From contig DIXP01000022.1 of NCBI GenBank assembly GCA_002436065.1, forward strand, positions 58,095 through 122,094: 64,000 nucleotides of DNA. The letters are read 5' to 3'. The DNA is from Chloroflexi bacterium UBA6077. GTDB taxonomy: Bacteria > Chloroflexota > UBA6077. Of the stretch, positions 18,685 through 27,932 are shown in pieces. Made by a program: the position numbers and the translations under genes. A model generated the notes under the pieces. The model searched no databases. It worked only from the letters and a program-made list of their open reading frames with translations, and was not told the DNA's origin. Position 1 is the stretch's first letter, and the number at the start of each line of letters is the position of its first letter.

Positions 18685-19665
18685 ATGCCTGGAAGGGCGA
18701 TAGAAAAACAAATGGGGGACCGGAGACTGTCAGCACCAGATACTCAGCACTCGGGACCGGTTGCCAGCACCCGCTACCCGAAGGGGAAGCGCCACAGGCG
18801 ATCGCCTCAGTTCGTTCATCCCAGCGAGGAGGAGTTCGCCCGCTTCCTGGACTTCTACAGGATCGAGTGGATCTACGAGCCCCAGTCATTCCCGCTCAAG
18901 TGGGATGGCGACCGGGTGACGGAGATGCTCACCCCCGACTTCTACCTGCCGGGTCTCGATCTCTACGTGGAACTGACCACGATGAAGCAGAGTCTGGTGA
19001 CCAAGAAGAATCGCAAACTGCGGGAACTACGGGAGCTGTACCCCGGCACCAACATCCGGCTGCTCTACCGGAAGGACTACCAGAGCCTGCTGGCGAAGTA
19101 CGGCTACCGAGCCATCACCCCCACTACCCTGGATAGCATCGACCACATACTGTTCAGCGCCGACGAGATCCAGAAGAGGGTGCGGGCGCTTGCGGCGGAG
19201 ATCTCAAGGGACTATGCGGGCGAGGAGGTCCGGGTAGTTGGGATCCTGAAGGGGGTGGCCTTCTTCATGACCGACCTGACGAGGCGCATTGATCTCCCGG
19301 TCTCCACCGACTACATGTTCATCACGAAGTATCAGCGCAATGGCTCCGAATCCGAGGCCGTGCGAATCCTCAAGGACCTGGACCATTCTATTCAGGGTCG
19401 CCACGTGCTGCTGGTGGAGGACATCGTGGACACGGGGATCACCTTACGGTACATCCTCAGCTACCTGCGTGCCCGGAAGCCGGCCAGTCTGAAGGTGTGC
19501 ACCCTGCTTGACCGCCGGGCCCGACGGCTGGTGGAGCAGCCGCTGGATTACGTTGGCTTCGAGGTCCCCGATGAGTATATGGTGGGCTACGGCTTGGACC
19601 ATCGGGAGATGTATCGCAATCTGCCCTACCTCTGCGTCCTGAAGCCCGAGGCGTACAGGGGTTAG
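18685..19665 (+). CDS. HPRT with N-terminal PD-(D/E)XK-like domain
   Basis: A 326-residue two-domain protein. The C-terminal half (about 150-326) is hypoxanthine phosphoribosyltransferase: LKGVAFFMTDL is the PPi loop and VLLVEDIVDTGIT near residue 235 is the PRPP-binding motif. It would salvage hypoxanthine or guanine to nucleotides. The N-terminal ~140 residues are extra for HPRT and look like a PD-(D/E)XK nuclease-type fold. They show YEPQSFPLKWDGDRVTEMLTPDFYLPG in two parts, followed by YVELTTMK and KKNRKLRELRELYP. PD, E and K are present in the right order, though the spacing is not ideal. The exact start is uncertain: no clear ribosome site precedes 18685, and ATG 18712 is an alternative. 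Confidence 0.8.
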   Translation: MPGRAIEKQMGDRRLSAPDTQHSGPVASTRYPKGKRHRRSPQFVHPSEEEFARFLDFYRIEWIYEPQSFPLKWDGDRVTEMLTPDFYLPGLDLYVELTTMKQSLVTKKNRKLRELRELYPGTNIRLLYRKDYQSLLAKYGYRAITPTTLDSIDHILFSADEIQKRVRALAAEISRDYAGEEVRVVGILKGVAFFMTDLTRRIDLPVSTDYMFITKYQRNGSESEAVRILKDLDHSIQGRHVLLVEDIVDTGITLRYILSYLRARKPASLKVCTLLDRRARRLVEQPLDYVGFEVPDEYMVGYGLDHREMYRNLPYLCVLKPEAYRG

Positions 19666-19673
19666 CTCCCGGC

Positions 19674-20228
19674 TCAGAATTCCACACCCTTCTGGGCAAC
19701 TACTCCATTCTCGTACGCGTGCTTCACCATTCGCATCTCGGTAACCAGGTCTGCTGCCTCAACAACTTCTGGTGCGGCACCGCGCCCGGTGAGAACTAGG
19801 TGAACTTTCGGATGCTTCTCCTGAATAAGGGCAAGGATTTGTTCGTTGGTAATCAGCTTTGCTTTGACTGCCCCCAACACCTCGTCGAGAATCACCAAAC
19901 GGTATTCCCCAGAACTCACCTTGGTCTTTGCCAACGCCAGGGCTTCCTGGGCCGCATGATGATGCTCCTCAGGAGTAGCGCGGTTCCACGGGCCCATAGT
20001 GAAACCGTGGCCGGTGGTCGTCCATTCGATGTAGGGTGTGAGCTGTTTGGCTGTCTCTTCCTCTCCAGTACACATTGTGCCCTTGATGAATTGAATGACT
20101 GCAACTTTGAACCGGTGCCCCACGGCTCTCATAACCATACCCAAAGCTGCCGTAGTCTTGCCCTTGCCATCACCAGTAAATACCAGAACCAATCCCTTGG
20201 TCTTTGGCGTAGCCTGCGCGGGTGTCAC
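19674..20228 (-). CDS. cobO: Cob(I)alamin / cob(I)yrinate a,c-diamide adenosyltransferase
   Basis: A 184-residue CobA/CobO/BtuR-type ATP:corrinoid adenosyltransferase, full length for the family. It attaches the 5'-deoxyadenosyl group to cobalt(I) corrinoids to make adenosylcobalamin. The P-loop FTGDGKGKTTAALGM near residue 20 and VILDEVLGAVK near residue 115 are diagnostic. It lies 81 bp downstream of the CoA-transferase at the end of cluster A and on the same strand. Cluster A contains an AdoCbl-dependent mutase, so cofactor supply for that enzyme is a likely role, although general B12 metabolism is equally possible. Confidence 0.9.
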   Translation of the reverse strand: MTPAQATPKTKGLVLVFTGDGKGKTTAALGMVMRAVGHRFKVAVIQFIKGTMCTGEEETAKQLTPYIEWTTTGHGFTMGPWNRATPEEHHHAAQEALALAKTKVSSGEYRLVILDEVLGAVKAKLITNEQILALIQEKHPKVHLVLTGRGAAPEVVEAADLVTEMRMVKHAYENGVVAQKGVEF

Positions 20229-20309
20229 AGTTGCTCTCCTTGGCTAGCTAGAGCCAGAGTCGATAGCCCGAAGTGATCCATATAGAGTCGAGAGTAGATG
20301 GATGTGGAC

Positions 20310-21491
20310 TTAGGCTATTGCACTCTCAGCCCTAAGCTGGGTTACCCTTTCGTTAGAGTATCCGAGGAGTTCAGTTAAGATCTCATTAGTATGTTCACCA
20401 AGCTGGGGTGGAGCGCTACGGATCGCCGTCCCTGCTTTGGCAAAGCGGTAGGGCATTTCTATGGCGTTTACTGGCCCGGTGTTGGGGTGAAACATCGTTT
20501 TCACCACTTCCCGTGCCATCACGTGAGGATTCTCTAGGGCACGGTCTATCGTATTCACCGGTCCTGCAGGAATGCCTGCTTCATCGAAGATCTTATCCCA
20601 TTCATCTGCGGTTTTAGTGCAAAGCTGCGCGCTAATCATGGCGTTGACTCGATCCCGATTCGCCACCCGCTGGGCCATTGAATTGAAATCAGGGTCGTCA
20701 GCCATCTCGGGCGTAGCCAACAGCTCACAAAACTTGGGCCATTGGCGGTCGTTGACTTGGATGTGGATATATCGACCATCGCTGGTTGGATAGTTGGCGC
20801 TGGGGACCCGCAAGGGGTGTTCTGAACCTAAACAAGTTGGAATCTCTCCGGTAAAGAAGTAGATGCCGGCAAACATCGTCATCATCGCCAGGGTGCTGTC
20901 TAACATGCTCAATTCTATATACTGGCCTTGGCCGGTTTTTTCACGTCGGTACAGACTAGTAACTATGGAGAAGGCGCCTAACGATCCACTGAATATGTCG
21001 GTAACAGGAACTCCGCACTTCACGGGCTCGCCATCTCGGGGGCCCGTCACGCTCATGAGGCCTGACATTGCCTGAAGAATGGGATCGTAGGCTCTCCTAT
21101 CGCGGTACGGCCCGCTCTCGCCGAATCCGGTTATAGAACAGTAGACTATCGATGGGTTGATTGCGGCGAGGGTTTGGTAGTCGACACCCAGCCTCTGGGG
21201 TACACCGGGACCGAAGTTGAGAACTACTACATCAGACTGTCTGGTGAGATCCCATACGGTCTGCTTACCGCCTTCCGTTTTCAGGTTGATCGCGATACTT
21301 CGCTTGCTCCGGTTGACAGAGAAGAAATATCCACTTTCCCCGTTTTTCATTGGAGGGGTTCCTCGTAACTCGTCGCCGACAAGATCCTCCACTTTGATGA
21401 CGTTGGCTCCTAACTCGGCCAGCATCATCGTACAATAAGGGCCGGCCAGCACGCGGGTGAGGTCCAGAACTCGTATTCCAGATAGAGACAT
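20310..21491 (-). CDS. Class III CoA-transferase (CaiB/BaiF family), cluster A
   Basis: A 393-residue family III CoA-transferase that moves CoA between carboxylic acids through an aspartyl-CoA intermediate. The N-terminal GIRVLDLTRVLAGPYCTMMLAELGA block is typical. The catalytic aspartate is expected in VPVTDIFSG near residue 165, and ADEWDKIFDEAGIPAGPV is a C-terminal family motif. It is the last gene of the transporter-thiolase-crotonase set and its closest look-alike is the gene at 50576-51760. It probably activates the imported organic acid to its CoA ester. The substrate is unknown. A GAGAGG-type ribosome site precedes the ATG. Confidence 0.9.
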   Translation of the reverse strand: MSLSGIRVLDLTRVLAGPYCTMMLAELGANVIKVEDLVGDELRGTPPMKNGESGYFFSVNRSKRSIAINLKTEGGKQTVWDLTRQSDVVVLNFGPGVPQRLGVDYQTLAAINPSIVYCSITGFGESGPYRDRRAYDPILQAMSGLMSVTGPRDGEPVKCGVPVTDIFSGSLGAFSIVTSLYRREKTGQGQYIELSMLDSTLAMMTMFAGIYFFTGEIPTCLGSEHPLRVPSANYPTSDGRYIHIQVNDRQWPKFCELLATPEMADDPDFNSMAQRVANRDRVNAMISAQLCTKTADEWDKIFDEAGIPAGPVNTIDRALENPHVMAREVVKTMFHPNTGPVNAIEMPYRFAKAGTAIRSAPPQLGEHTNEILTELLGYSNERVTQLRAESAIA

Positions 21492-21690
21492 GACAGATAG
21501 ACCTCTCGTCGATAGATATCACCTGAGGGTGGTAAGAACGCCTAATGGAGCCCGACATAGCCGCGACGCGGCGCTAAGCTCGTGTCACGTGCGCAGAAAC
21601 AATCTACCTCTTCCAGTGTGTCGGTAGGCTTTCTAAGTAAACAGGGCCGCACGACGAGTCCCGCGCAGCCCTGTTTTGACCAACTGGCCG

Positions 21691-22485
21691 TTAGCGCCCC
21701 TTCCAGATAGGAGCACGCTTTTCCTGGAAGGCCTTTATACCCTCGATAGCGTCTTCACTCGCCTCTAGCTTGTGGAACATCAACTCGGCGATGTTATAAG
21801 CGTCATCAGACCTCAGATGGAGTGTTCGAAGAGTTACCTCCTTCATAGCCCGAAGCGCTAGTGGCGCATTGGCCAGCAGTTTATGGGCGTAAGCGAGCGA
21901 TGCGGACATAGCTTCGCCATCTGGAACCACCTTGTTGACTAATGAGAGATCGTAGGCCTGTTGGGCCGTGATGAGATCACCGGTCAACAAGACCTCGAAA
22001 GCTTTATTGAGTGGGACGCTACGCGCGAGCATGGTAGGCCCACTGATGGAAGACAGACCTCGCTTCACCTGTGGCCATCCGAAAGTGGCCTTCTCGCTGG
22101 CGACTCTAATGTCGGAGTTTAGGGCGAGGGCACACCCCTGGGCGAGGCAGTAACCGTTTACAGCCGAGATCATTGGCTTATAGATGCTGTTCAGAAGACG
22201 GTAGAGATCCTGGTGGCTTGGACCCCCTGGAGTCTTATCCAACAGATCATGGCCGGAGCTGAAGGCCGGTCCTCGGCCCGTAATTATTGCCACCCATAGA
22301 TCCGGATTGTTGTTGAATTCGGAGAGTGTCTCGTAGAGACGAGTCCGGAGCGCCGCGTTGAGAGCATTCCGCTTCTCAGGACGATTAAGAGTCAGAATCG
22401 CCAGGTGCCCATCAACTTCATACAGTAGCACGTCCTGTCCGCTGGTTGGCGTAGGAGTGGCTGTTGCAGCGTTGTTAGCCTCCAT
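21691..22485 (-). CDS. Crotonase-fold enzyme lacking both hydratase glutamates, cluster A
   Basis: A 264-residue enoyl-CoA hydratase/isomerase-family protein. The oxyanion-hole segments are present (AFSSGHDLLDK near residue 75; LAQGCALALNSD near residue 120). By alignment to rat mitochondrial enoyl-CoA hydratase, E144 corresponds to Ala (GCALA instead of GCELA) and E164 to Gln (FGWPQV instead of FGQPEI). The two general acid/base residues of normal hydratases are therefore absent, and another reaction is likely: isomerase, hydrolase, decarboxylase or C-C lyase. The paralogue at 51797-52576 has the same replacements. The ATG has GGAGG upstream. Confidence 0.88.
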   Translation of the reverse strand: MEANNAATATPTPTSGQDVLLYEVDGHLAILTLNRPEKRNALNAALRTRLYETLSEFNNNPDLWVAIITGRGPAFSSGHDLLDKTPGGPSHQDLYRLLNSIYKPMISAVNGYCLAQGCALALNSDIRVASEKATFGWPQVKRGLSSISGPTMLARSVPLNKAFEVLLTGDLITAQQAYDLSLVNKVVPDGEAMSASLAYAHKLLANAPLALRAMKEVTLRTLHLRSDDAYNIAELMFHKLEASEDAIEGIKAFQEKRAPIWKGR

Positions 22486-22505
22486 TGTTTTCCTCCATCA
22501 TTATT

Positions 22506-22526
22506 TGCATCAATTTATATGATGCA
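22506..22526. promoter_or_regulatory. Inverted repeat upstream of crotonase (possible operator)
   Basis: TGCATCA at 22506-22512 and its reverse complement TGATGCA at 22520-22526 are separated by 7 AT-rich bases, 20-40 bp upstream of the crotonase start. The size and symmetry suit a dimeric regulator. No matching site was found upstream of the equivalent gene in cluster B, so its function is a guess. Confidence 0.35.
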
Positions 22527-22589
22527 TGCGACAGACCTTCCCCAGGTCTCTCTAGATGTCTGTTTCAACTCTTTGTAGGTAGTGGGTAC

Positions 22590-23372
22590 CTACTTACCGA
22601 TGAACTCTGGTTCGCGCTTTTCGATGAAAGCGGCCATGCCCACCTTTTGGTCCTGAGTCGAGAAGCACAAAGCAAAGAGGTCGACTTCCACTTCACAAGC
22701 AGACTCAGTATCAAGGAACATCGATTTGTTCATTGACCGCTTGGCCCCGGCTATGGCGAAAGGCGCCATCTTCGCCACGGTTGTCGCCACCTTCATGGCC
22801 TCTTCTTGGAGCTGTTCGGCAGGAACCACGGCGCTGACCAGACCCAGCCGTAGGGCTTCTTCCGGGAATATGCGCCTTCCGGTCAGGATCATCTCCCTTG
22901 CGGCCCCCTGGCCCACGATTCGGTGGAGTCTCACTGTTGCACCCCATCCGGGCAGTATCCCAAGTCCTACCTCTGGCTGCCCGAAGCGAGACTTATCGCT
23001 GGCTATGCGGATGTCACAGGCGCACGCCAACTCACATCCCCCACCCAAGGCAACCCCGTTGATGGCAGCGATCACCGGCTTGTCTATCCATTCGATGAGC
23101 TGCAGGAGCTTGTGCCCTCTCCAGGAGAACTCCCTGGCATCAGTAGGCGCCATAGCACTCATCGACTTAATATCGGCTCCCGCAATGAACGCTCGCTCGC
23201 CTACACCGGTAAAGATCACCGCCCGCACTTCCGAATCTCTTGCAGCAGTCTGAAACGCTTCTATGAGATCGTCAATGATCGCCGGGTTAAGGGCGTTGTA
23301 GGCCTCGGGCCTATCGATGGTTATCCGGAGGACATGCTCGAGTTTCTCCAGCTTGATTTGCCCCGTTTTCAT
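22590..23372 (-). CDS. Enoyl-CoA hydratase with intact catalytic glutamates, cluster A
   Basis: A 260-residue crotonase-family hydratase that adds water across a 2-enoyl-CoA double bond. Both catalytic glutamates are present (GGGCELACACD and FGQPEVGLGILPG), as is the oxyanion loop AFIAGADIKSM. The ATG at 23372 (MKTGQIKLEK) is preferred because AGGAG lies 9 bases upstream; the ATG at 23381 overlaps that site. It sits between the thiolase and the second crotonase. A beta-oxidation-like sequence is implied, though cluster A has no hydroxyacyl-CoA dehydrogenase of its own, while cluster B does. Confidence 0.9.
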   Translation of the reverse strand: MKTGQIKLEKLEHVLRITIDRPEAYNALNPAIIDDLIEAFQTAARDSEVRAVIFTGVGERAFIAGADIKSMSAMAPTDAREFSWRGHKLLQLIEWIDKPVIAAINGVALGGGCELACACDIRIASDKSRFGQPEVGLGILPGWGATVRLHRIVGQGAAREMILTGRRIFPEEALRLGLVSAVVPAEQLQEEAMKVATTVAKMAPFAIAGAKRSMNKSMFLDTESACEVEVDLFALCFSTQDQKVGMAAFIEKREPEFIGK

Positions 23373-23442
23373 CTTCACCATCTCCTACGTTTCTTGTGTA
23401 TATGACTTGGCAAATACGGTGGCGTTCCTCTTCTGCATTGCG

Positions 23443-24633
23443 TTAGCGAAGCAAGTTCTCCACGATGATGGCTGCTCCCTGGCCGCCCCCAACACACATG
23501 CTTGCCATACCCAGTTTGACCTTGCGTCGTGTCATTTCATGTAGCAGTGTTACGAAGATGCGGGCTCCGCTTGCTCCAACCGGATGGCCGAGGGCGATGG
23601 CCCCTCCATTAACGTTTACTCTGGCTGGATCCAGCCCCAATTGGCGGATACAGCCGATCGATTGGGCGGCAAAGGCCTCGTTCAGCTCGATCAACTCGAT
23701 GTCGGACAGCTTGAGGTCCGTCTTGTCCAGCACTTTGCGAATCGCATTCACCGGCGCTAAACCCATTATGCGAGGCTCGATACCGGCCCAAGCGTATCCG
23801 ATGATCTTTGCCCGGGGCTGGACGCCCAGCTCTTCGGCAGTCTCAGTGCTCATCATGACGACAGCAGCGGCACCGTCGTTGATCCCTGATGCATTGCCTG
23901 CGGTAACAGTGCCACCCGTCTTGAATGCAGGCCGTAACCTGCCTAGCTTCTCTGCGGTCGTCCCCGGGCGAGGGTGCTCGTCCTTATCCACAACCACAAC
24001 CTGCCCCTTGGACTGAGGTACTTCGATTGGAACGATCTCCTCGTTGAATAGACCAAGTTCCATAGCCCTGGCAGCCTTGGCCTGGCTCTCTGCCGCGAAA
24101 GCGTCTTGCTCCTCACGCGTGATACTCATCATTTCCGCCACGTTCTCGGCGGTCACTCCCATGTGGATGTTCTCTATAGAGCACCACAGTGCCTCTTGAA
24201 TCATGCTGTCTATGAGCTCACTGTGTCCAAGGCGATAACCGAACCTGGCGCGATTCAACACGTAGGGGGACCGAGACATGCTCTCTGTGCCGCCAGCCAC
24301 CATGACTCTGGTATCTTCTTGGGCGATGCTCTGAGCGGCCATGCCTATCGCCCGAAGCCCTGAGCCGCATACAAGGTTGACCGTTGATGCCGTTGACTCG
24401 ACGGGAATTCCTGCTTTGATGGCTATCTGGCGGGCTACGTTCATCCCAAGCCCGCTTTGCATGACTATGCCCATAAGCACATCATCTACCTGAGCCGGCT
24501 GAACTCCCGCCCTCTTCAACGCTTCGACCACGGCCGCAGTACCCAATTGCTGCGCCGACACCTCAGAGAGTGCCCCTCCCAGGGTGCCGACAGGGGTGCG
24601 AGCAGCACCCACTACTACAACATTAGTTTGCAT
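23443..24633 (-). CDS. Acetyl-CoA C-acetyltransferase-type thiolase, cluster A
   Basis: A 396-residue thiolase that cleaves or forms 3-ketoacyl-CoA. The nucleophilic cysteine is in LVCGSGLRAIG near residue 88, GHPVGASGARI holds the catalytic histidine, and CVGGGQGAAI the second cysteine. The start at 24633 is set by AAAGGAG upstream; the in-frame ATG at 24666 has no ribosome site. The next gene upstream is the transporter permease, ending 56 bp away, so both probably share one mRNA. Its paralogue is at 54514-55701. Confidence 0.92.
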   Translation of the reverse strand: MQTNVVVVGAARTPVGTLGGALSEVSAQQLGTAAVVEALKRAGVQPAQVDDVLMGIVMQSGLGMNVARQIAIKAGIPVESTASTVNLVCGSGLRAIGMAAQSIAQEDTRVMVAGGTESMSRSPYVLNRARFGYRLGHSELIDSMIQEALWCSIENIHMGVTAENVAEMMSITREEQDAFAAESQAKAARAMELGLFNEEIVPIEVPQSKGQVVVVDKDEHPRPGTTAEKLGRLRPAFKTGGTVTAGNASGINDGAAAVVMMSTETAEELGVQPRAKIIGYAWAGIEPRIMGLAPVNAIRKVLDKTDLKLSDIELIELNEAFAAQSIGCIRQLGLDPARVNVNGGAIALGHPVGASGARIFVTLLHEMTRRKVKLGMASMCVGGGQGAAIIVENLLR

Positions 24634-24689
24634 CCACCGCTCCTTTCTATTGGTAATCGTGTTCAAAGAGAGTTGGCTATCTTAGAGTT

Positions 24690-26216
24690 TCAGCTTGCAT
24701 TCGCGGTTGCTCTTTGGCTGCGACCTTTCCATGATTTCCATATAGGGAGCAGTATCGCTACAATAGAGAGCAGCATCATGGTGCCGGCGACTGGCCGGGT
24801 GAAGAACACAGTCCAATCGTTGTGGTGGGCAATCATGGATGTCATGAATGTGGATTCGGCTAGGGGGCCGAGGATCAGCCCAAGCACCATGGGCGCTATT
24901 GGGTAATCGACCCTCCGCATGAAGTAGCCGATGATCCCGAAGCCAGCCATAATCCAGACATCAGACATGTTGGTGCGCATGGCAAAGGCACCGAGGAAGC
25001 AGAACAGCAGGATGAAGGCAGCCATTATCGACTCTGGTATCTGCATTACCTTTACGAAGAACCGAATCGACAGCAGCCCGATGAACAACATGAGGATATT
25101 GGATACGAACTCTGCCGCGAAGATGGTGTACACCATCTCTTTGCTGGTAATGAAGATCTGAGGGCCCGGCTGAATGCCGTGGAGTAGGAAGGCTCCCAGA
25201 ATCAGTGCCGAGGCGCCGCTTCCAGGGATGCCGAGAGTCAAGAGCGGGATCAAGGCTCCGCTGCTGGCGGCGTTGGCAGCGGCGTTGGGGGCAGCGAGTC
25301 CCTCGGGAACACCGGTTCCTAACAAAGCCCTGTTCTTGGAATACTGTTTCTCTACGCCGTACCCGATGAAGGCTGCTATCGTAGCGCCAGCACCTGGGAC
25401 GATACCAATGACCGTACCGATGATTGAGGAGCGCAGCAACACATCCCACAGGCGAGCGATCTCTCGCACTCCTGGGATCTCTGCTGCCGCTTTACCTGTG
25501 GCAGTCCCGCTTTCGACGGGGAAGCGTTGCTCGAAACGGTCCAACACCTCACCCATGGCGTAGACCCCGATCATTACAGGCAGAAAGTCGATCCCGTCCC
25601 TCAGTATCGGCGAGCCAAAGGTGAACCTCTCGGCGGCGTACACAACGTCGATCCCAACCGTGGCTAACAACAGCCCTATCGAGAGGGAGATCAACGCACT
25701 CCGCATGGAACTGGTACCCAGCACAGTGACGCTCATGAGACCGAAGAAGATGATAGAGAAGTACTCCGGCGACGAGAAGCTGAGGGCTACTTTGGCGAAC
25801 GGAGGTGACAGGAAGACAAGCACGCATGCGCCGAAGATGCCCCCGATCACAGCGCAGATAATGGCCAACCCGAGGGCCTTGCCAGCAAAGCCCTTTCGGG
25901 CCATGGGATATCCGTCCCATAGGCTCGGGACGTTCTGCGGATCACCAGGAATGTTGAACAGTATTGCGGTGATGGTTCCCCCAAACACGCCGGAGTGATA
26001 GCATGCCACCATTAGCAGGATGGCCGAGGTGGCATCCATTGTGTATGTGAAAGGCAGCATCAGGATGATGGCCATCAGGGTTGTGATTCCTGGCAAAGCC
26101 CCTGCCACGAAACCAATCACGAGGCCGACAATGATCAGACTTAGGTTGAAGGGGCTCACCGCGAGAAGGAAGCCAGCTCCCAGGTCCTGAAACAGTTCAA
26201 GCATGTCATTCCTCAC
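24690..26216 (-). CDS. tctA: Tripartite tricarboxylate transporter, large permease (TctA), cluster A
   Basis: A 508-residue TctA-family membrane protein with about 12 helices. VGFVAGALPGITTLMAIILMLPFTY near the N-terminus is the family signature, and the repeated GIPGSGASALILGAFLLHG is the inner-repeat motif. With TctB and TctC it forms a secondary transporter that imports carboxylates captured outside the cell. Its start overlaps the end of the small permease by 4 bp (ATGA), so the two are translationally coupled. The substrate is unknown; TTT systems import citrate, other di- and tricarboxylates and some aromatic acids. Confidence 0.93.
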   Translation of the reverse strand: MRNDMLELFQDLGAGFLLAVSPFNLSLIIVGLVIGFVAGALPGITTLMAIILMLPFTYTMDATSAILLMVACYHSGVFGGTITAILFNIPGDPQNVPSLWDGYPMARKGFAGKALGLAIICAVIGGIFGACVLVFLSPPFAKVALSFSSPEYFSIIFFGLMSVTVLGTSSMRSALISLSIGLLLATVGIDVVYAAERFTFGSPILRDGIDFLPVMIGVYAMGEVLDRFEQRFPVESGTATGKAAAEIPGVREIARLWDVLLRSSIIGTVIGIVPGAGATIAAFIGYGVEKQYSKNRALLGTGVPEGLAAPNAAANAASSGALIPLLTLGIPGSGASALILGAFLLHGIQPGPQIFITSKEMVYTIFAAEFVSNILMLFIGLLSIRFFVKVMQIPESIMAAFILLFCFLGAFAMRTNMSDVWIMAGFGIIGYFMRRVDYPIAPMVLGLILGPLAESTFMTSMIAHHNDWTVFFTRPVAGTMMLLSIVAILLPIWKSWKGRSQRATANAS

Positions 26217-26791
26217 ATCATGCCAAGGAGCGAGTAGATCAGCTGGGTTATGCTCTGGAAAGGCTCAATGCCACGTGGTAGGGATATGTATACGAGTCTG
26301 CCGAAGAGGAGCAGCGAGATTACGGTCCCCGCTATGGAGATGAGCAATATGGTAATCGGTCTCCTGAGCCCGCCAAAGGTGATGAAGGCGAACAGAAAGA
26401 GAAAGGCGGCCAAGGCAAATCCAATCACTGGGGCCAAACCGACGAACGTGATAACCGAGACGACTCCTAGCGCCAAGAGTCTCAAGCTTCTCGGGGTCTG
26501 GCCCTCGGCCGCTGATCCAATGGCAACCAAGAGAACTGATCTGCGCTCCCTGATTGCGATGAGGAAATCGGTGACTGCGGTGACGATGAGGATCACCAGG
26601 ATGACCGTGGGCCACCAGTCGGGGCCCAAACGACCCTCACGGGCAAAAGAGTGGATATCTTTGGTGAGCAGCAGGAAGTAAAGCCCAGCTAATACGACAA
26701 CTGCTGGCCATACAACGGACCCATATCCGCGGAACCTCGAGTTTGGTTGGGACGGTGTCGCGGGACTCGATGAGGTTGGACCCTTACTCAT
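26213..26791 (-). CDS. tctB: Tripartite tricarboxylate transporter, small permease (TctB), cluster A
   Basis: About 192 residues with four predicted hydrophobic helices, the usual layout for the poorly conserved TctB subunit. It lies between the binding protein and the large permease. The ATG at 26791 (MSKGPTSSS) is chosen because GAAGGGA lies about 9 bases upstream. The reading from 26872 would add a 27-residue unlikely leader. Identification rests mainly on hydrophobicity and position. Confidence 0.85.
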   Translation of the reverse strand: MSKGPTSSSPATPSQPNSRFRGYGSVVWPAVVVLAGLYFLLLTKDIHSFAREGRLGPDWWPTVILVILIVTAVTDFLIAIRERRSVLLVAIGSAAEGQTPRSLRLLALGVVSVITFVGLAPVIGFALAAFLFLFAFITFGGLRRPITILLISIAGTVISLLLFGRLVYISLPRGIEPFQSITQLIYSLLGMM

Positions 26792-26885
26792 CGCAACATT
26801 CCCTTCATGACTAGTCGCGGGAGCGAGACACTCACTGGGTGATGGAATGAGGGGGGCTGGTCTCGCTCCCACATCCCCTAGGCAA

Positions 26886-27932
26886 TCATTTCTTTGTATT
26901 GAGACCGCTCTGCTCTATGACCGCGAGGACTTCGTTTTCATGTTTTGTCAGGTATGCTGGGAATGCATCCGGTCCCATCCAGCTCTTCTCATCCGAGTAG
27001 GTTTCCTTCAGATAGTCCTTCCACACCTGAGTGCTGCATGCCTTGTTCAGGGCGTCGCCGATCATCTTGATCCGGGTTGGGTCGGTGCCGGCCTTCGCGA
27101 CGATGGATCGCCATTGTGGCAGATAGATGTCATAACCCAGCTCTTTGGAGCTAGGGCAGTCTGGGAATGCTGCGGCTCGCTCCTCGGAGAACATGATCAC
27201 GGGCTTAAACTGACCACCGGTGAGGTATTGAGTTATGTCCCCACACTGCTCGATAAGAACATCTGCGTGGCCACCTAAGAGGGACGTGTATCGCTCACCG
27301 GGCTGTGGAAAGGGCACTCCCGTCATCTTGACGCCCTTTTTCTCGAAGAACAGCACTAGCAACTCGTCGACGGAGCCCGCACCAGTAATGGCAACGCGTA
27401 TCTTGCCAGGATTGGCCTTGGCGGCGGTCTCGACATCCTTCCAGGACTTGTACGGACCGTCGGTCCTGACGAAGAAGGAGCTAAACTGCTGCATTATTCG
27501 GGCGATAGGGGCGAAATCCTTGTGGGTGAAGGGCGCCTGGCCGAAGGCAACGGTGGCGACCTGATCTGCCATGTAGGCCTCAAAGGCGTAGCCATCGGCT
27601 GGTGCAGCGAGCATCTTCACGGTACCAGTGCTGCCCGCAGCTCCTGCTACGTTGATGACAGGCAGAGGGACCCCCAACTCCTTCTCTGCCAACGGGGACA
27701 ACTTCCTGGCCATTTGGTCGGCCCCACCGCCCGCTCCCCAGGGCACGATGAAGTCTATAGGCCGAGTGGGATACTTCTCAGTCGTTGCCGGGGCCGGTGC
27801 TGCTTGTTTCGCGGGGACAGAAGTGGGGGCGGAAGCCGCGGGTGCGCTACATGCGGTAACTCCGAAGAGGCACAAAATCACCGCTAAGGGACTAATTACC
27901 CTGGCGATTGCTCGGATTTCGACCGTACGCAT
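26886..27932 (-). CDS. tctC: TctC/Bug-family extracytoplasmic binding lipoprotein, cluster A
   Basis: A 348-residue tripartite-transporter binding protein. A signal peptide ends in a lipobox (GVTAC), followed by an Ala/Pro-rich linker. The Bug-family opening YPTRPIDFIVPWGAGGGADQMAR follows, the region that binds substrate carboxylates. It would capture the acid outside and deliver it to TctAB. The ATG at 27932 has GGAAGGAG upstream. It is one of four TctC proteins in the window. About 270 bp without a gene separates it from the mutase L gene upstream; I see no clear riboswitch in that gap. Confidence 0.92.
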   Translation of the reverse strand: MRTVEIRAIARVISPLAVILCLFGVTACSAPAASAPTSVPAKQAAPAPATTEKYPTRPIDFIVPWGAGGGADQMARKLSPLAEKELGVPLPVINVAGAAGSTGTVKMLAAPADGYAFEAYMADQVATVAFGQAPFTHKDFAPIARIMQQFSSFFVRTDGPYKSWKDVETAAKANPGKIRVAITGAGSVDELLVLFFEKKGVKMTGVPFPQPGERYTSLLGGHADVLIEQCGDITQYLTGGQFKPVIMFSEERAAAFPDCPSSKELGYDIYLPQWRSIVAKAGTDPTRIKMIGDALNKACSTQVWKDYLKETYSDEKSWMGPDAFPAYLTKHENEVLAVIEQSGLNTKK

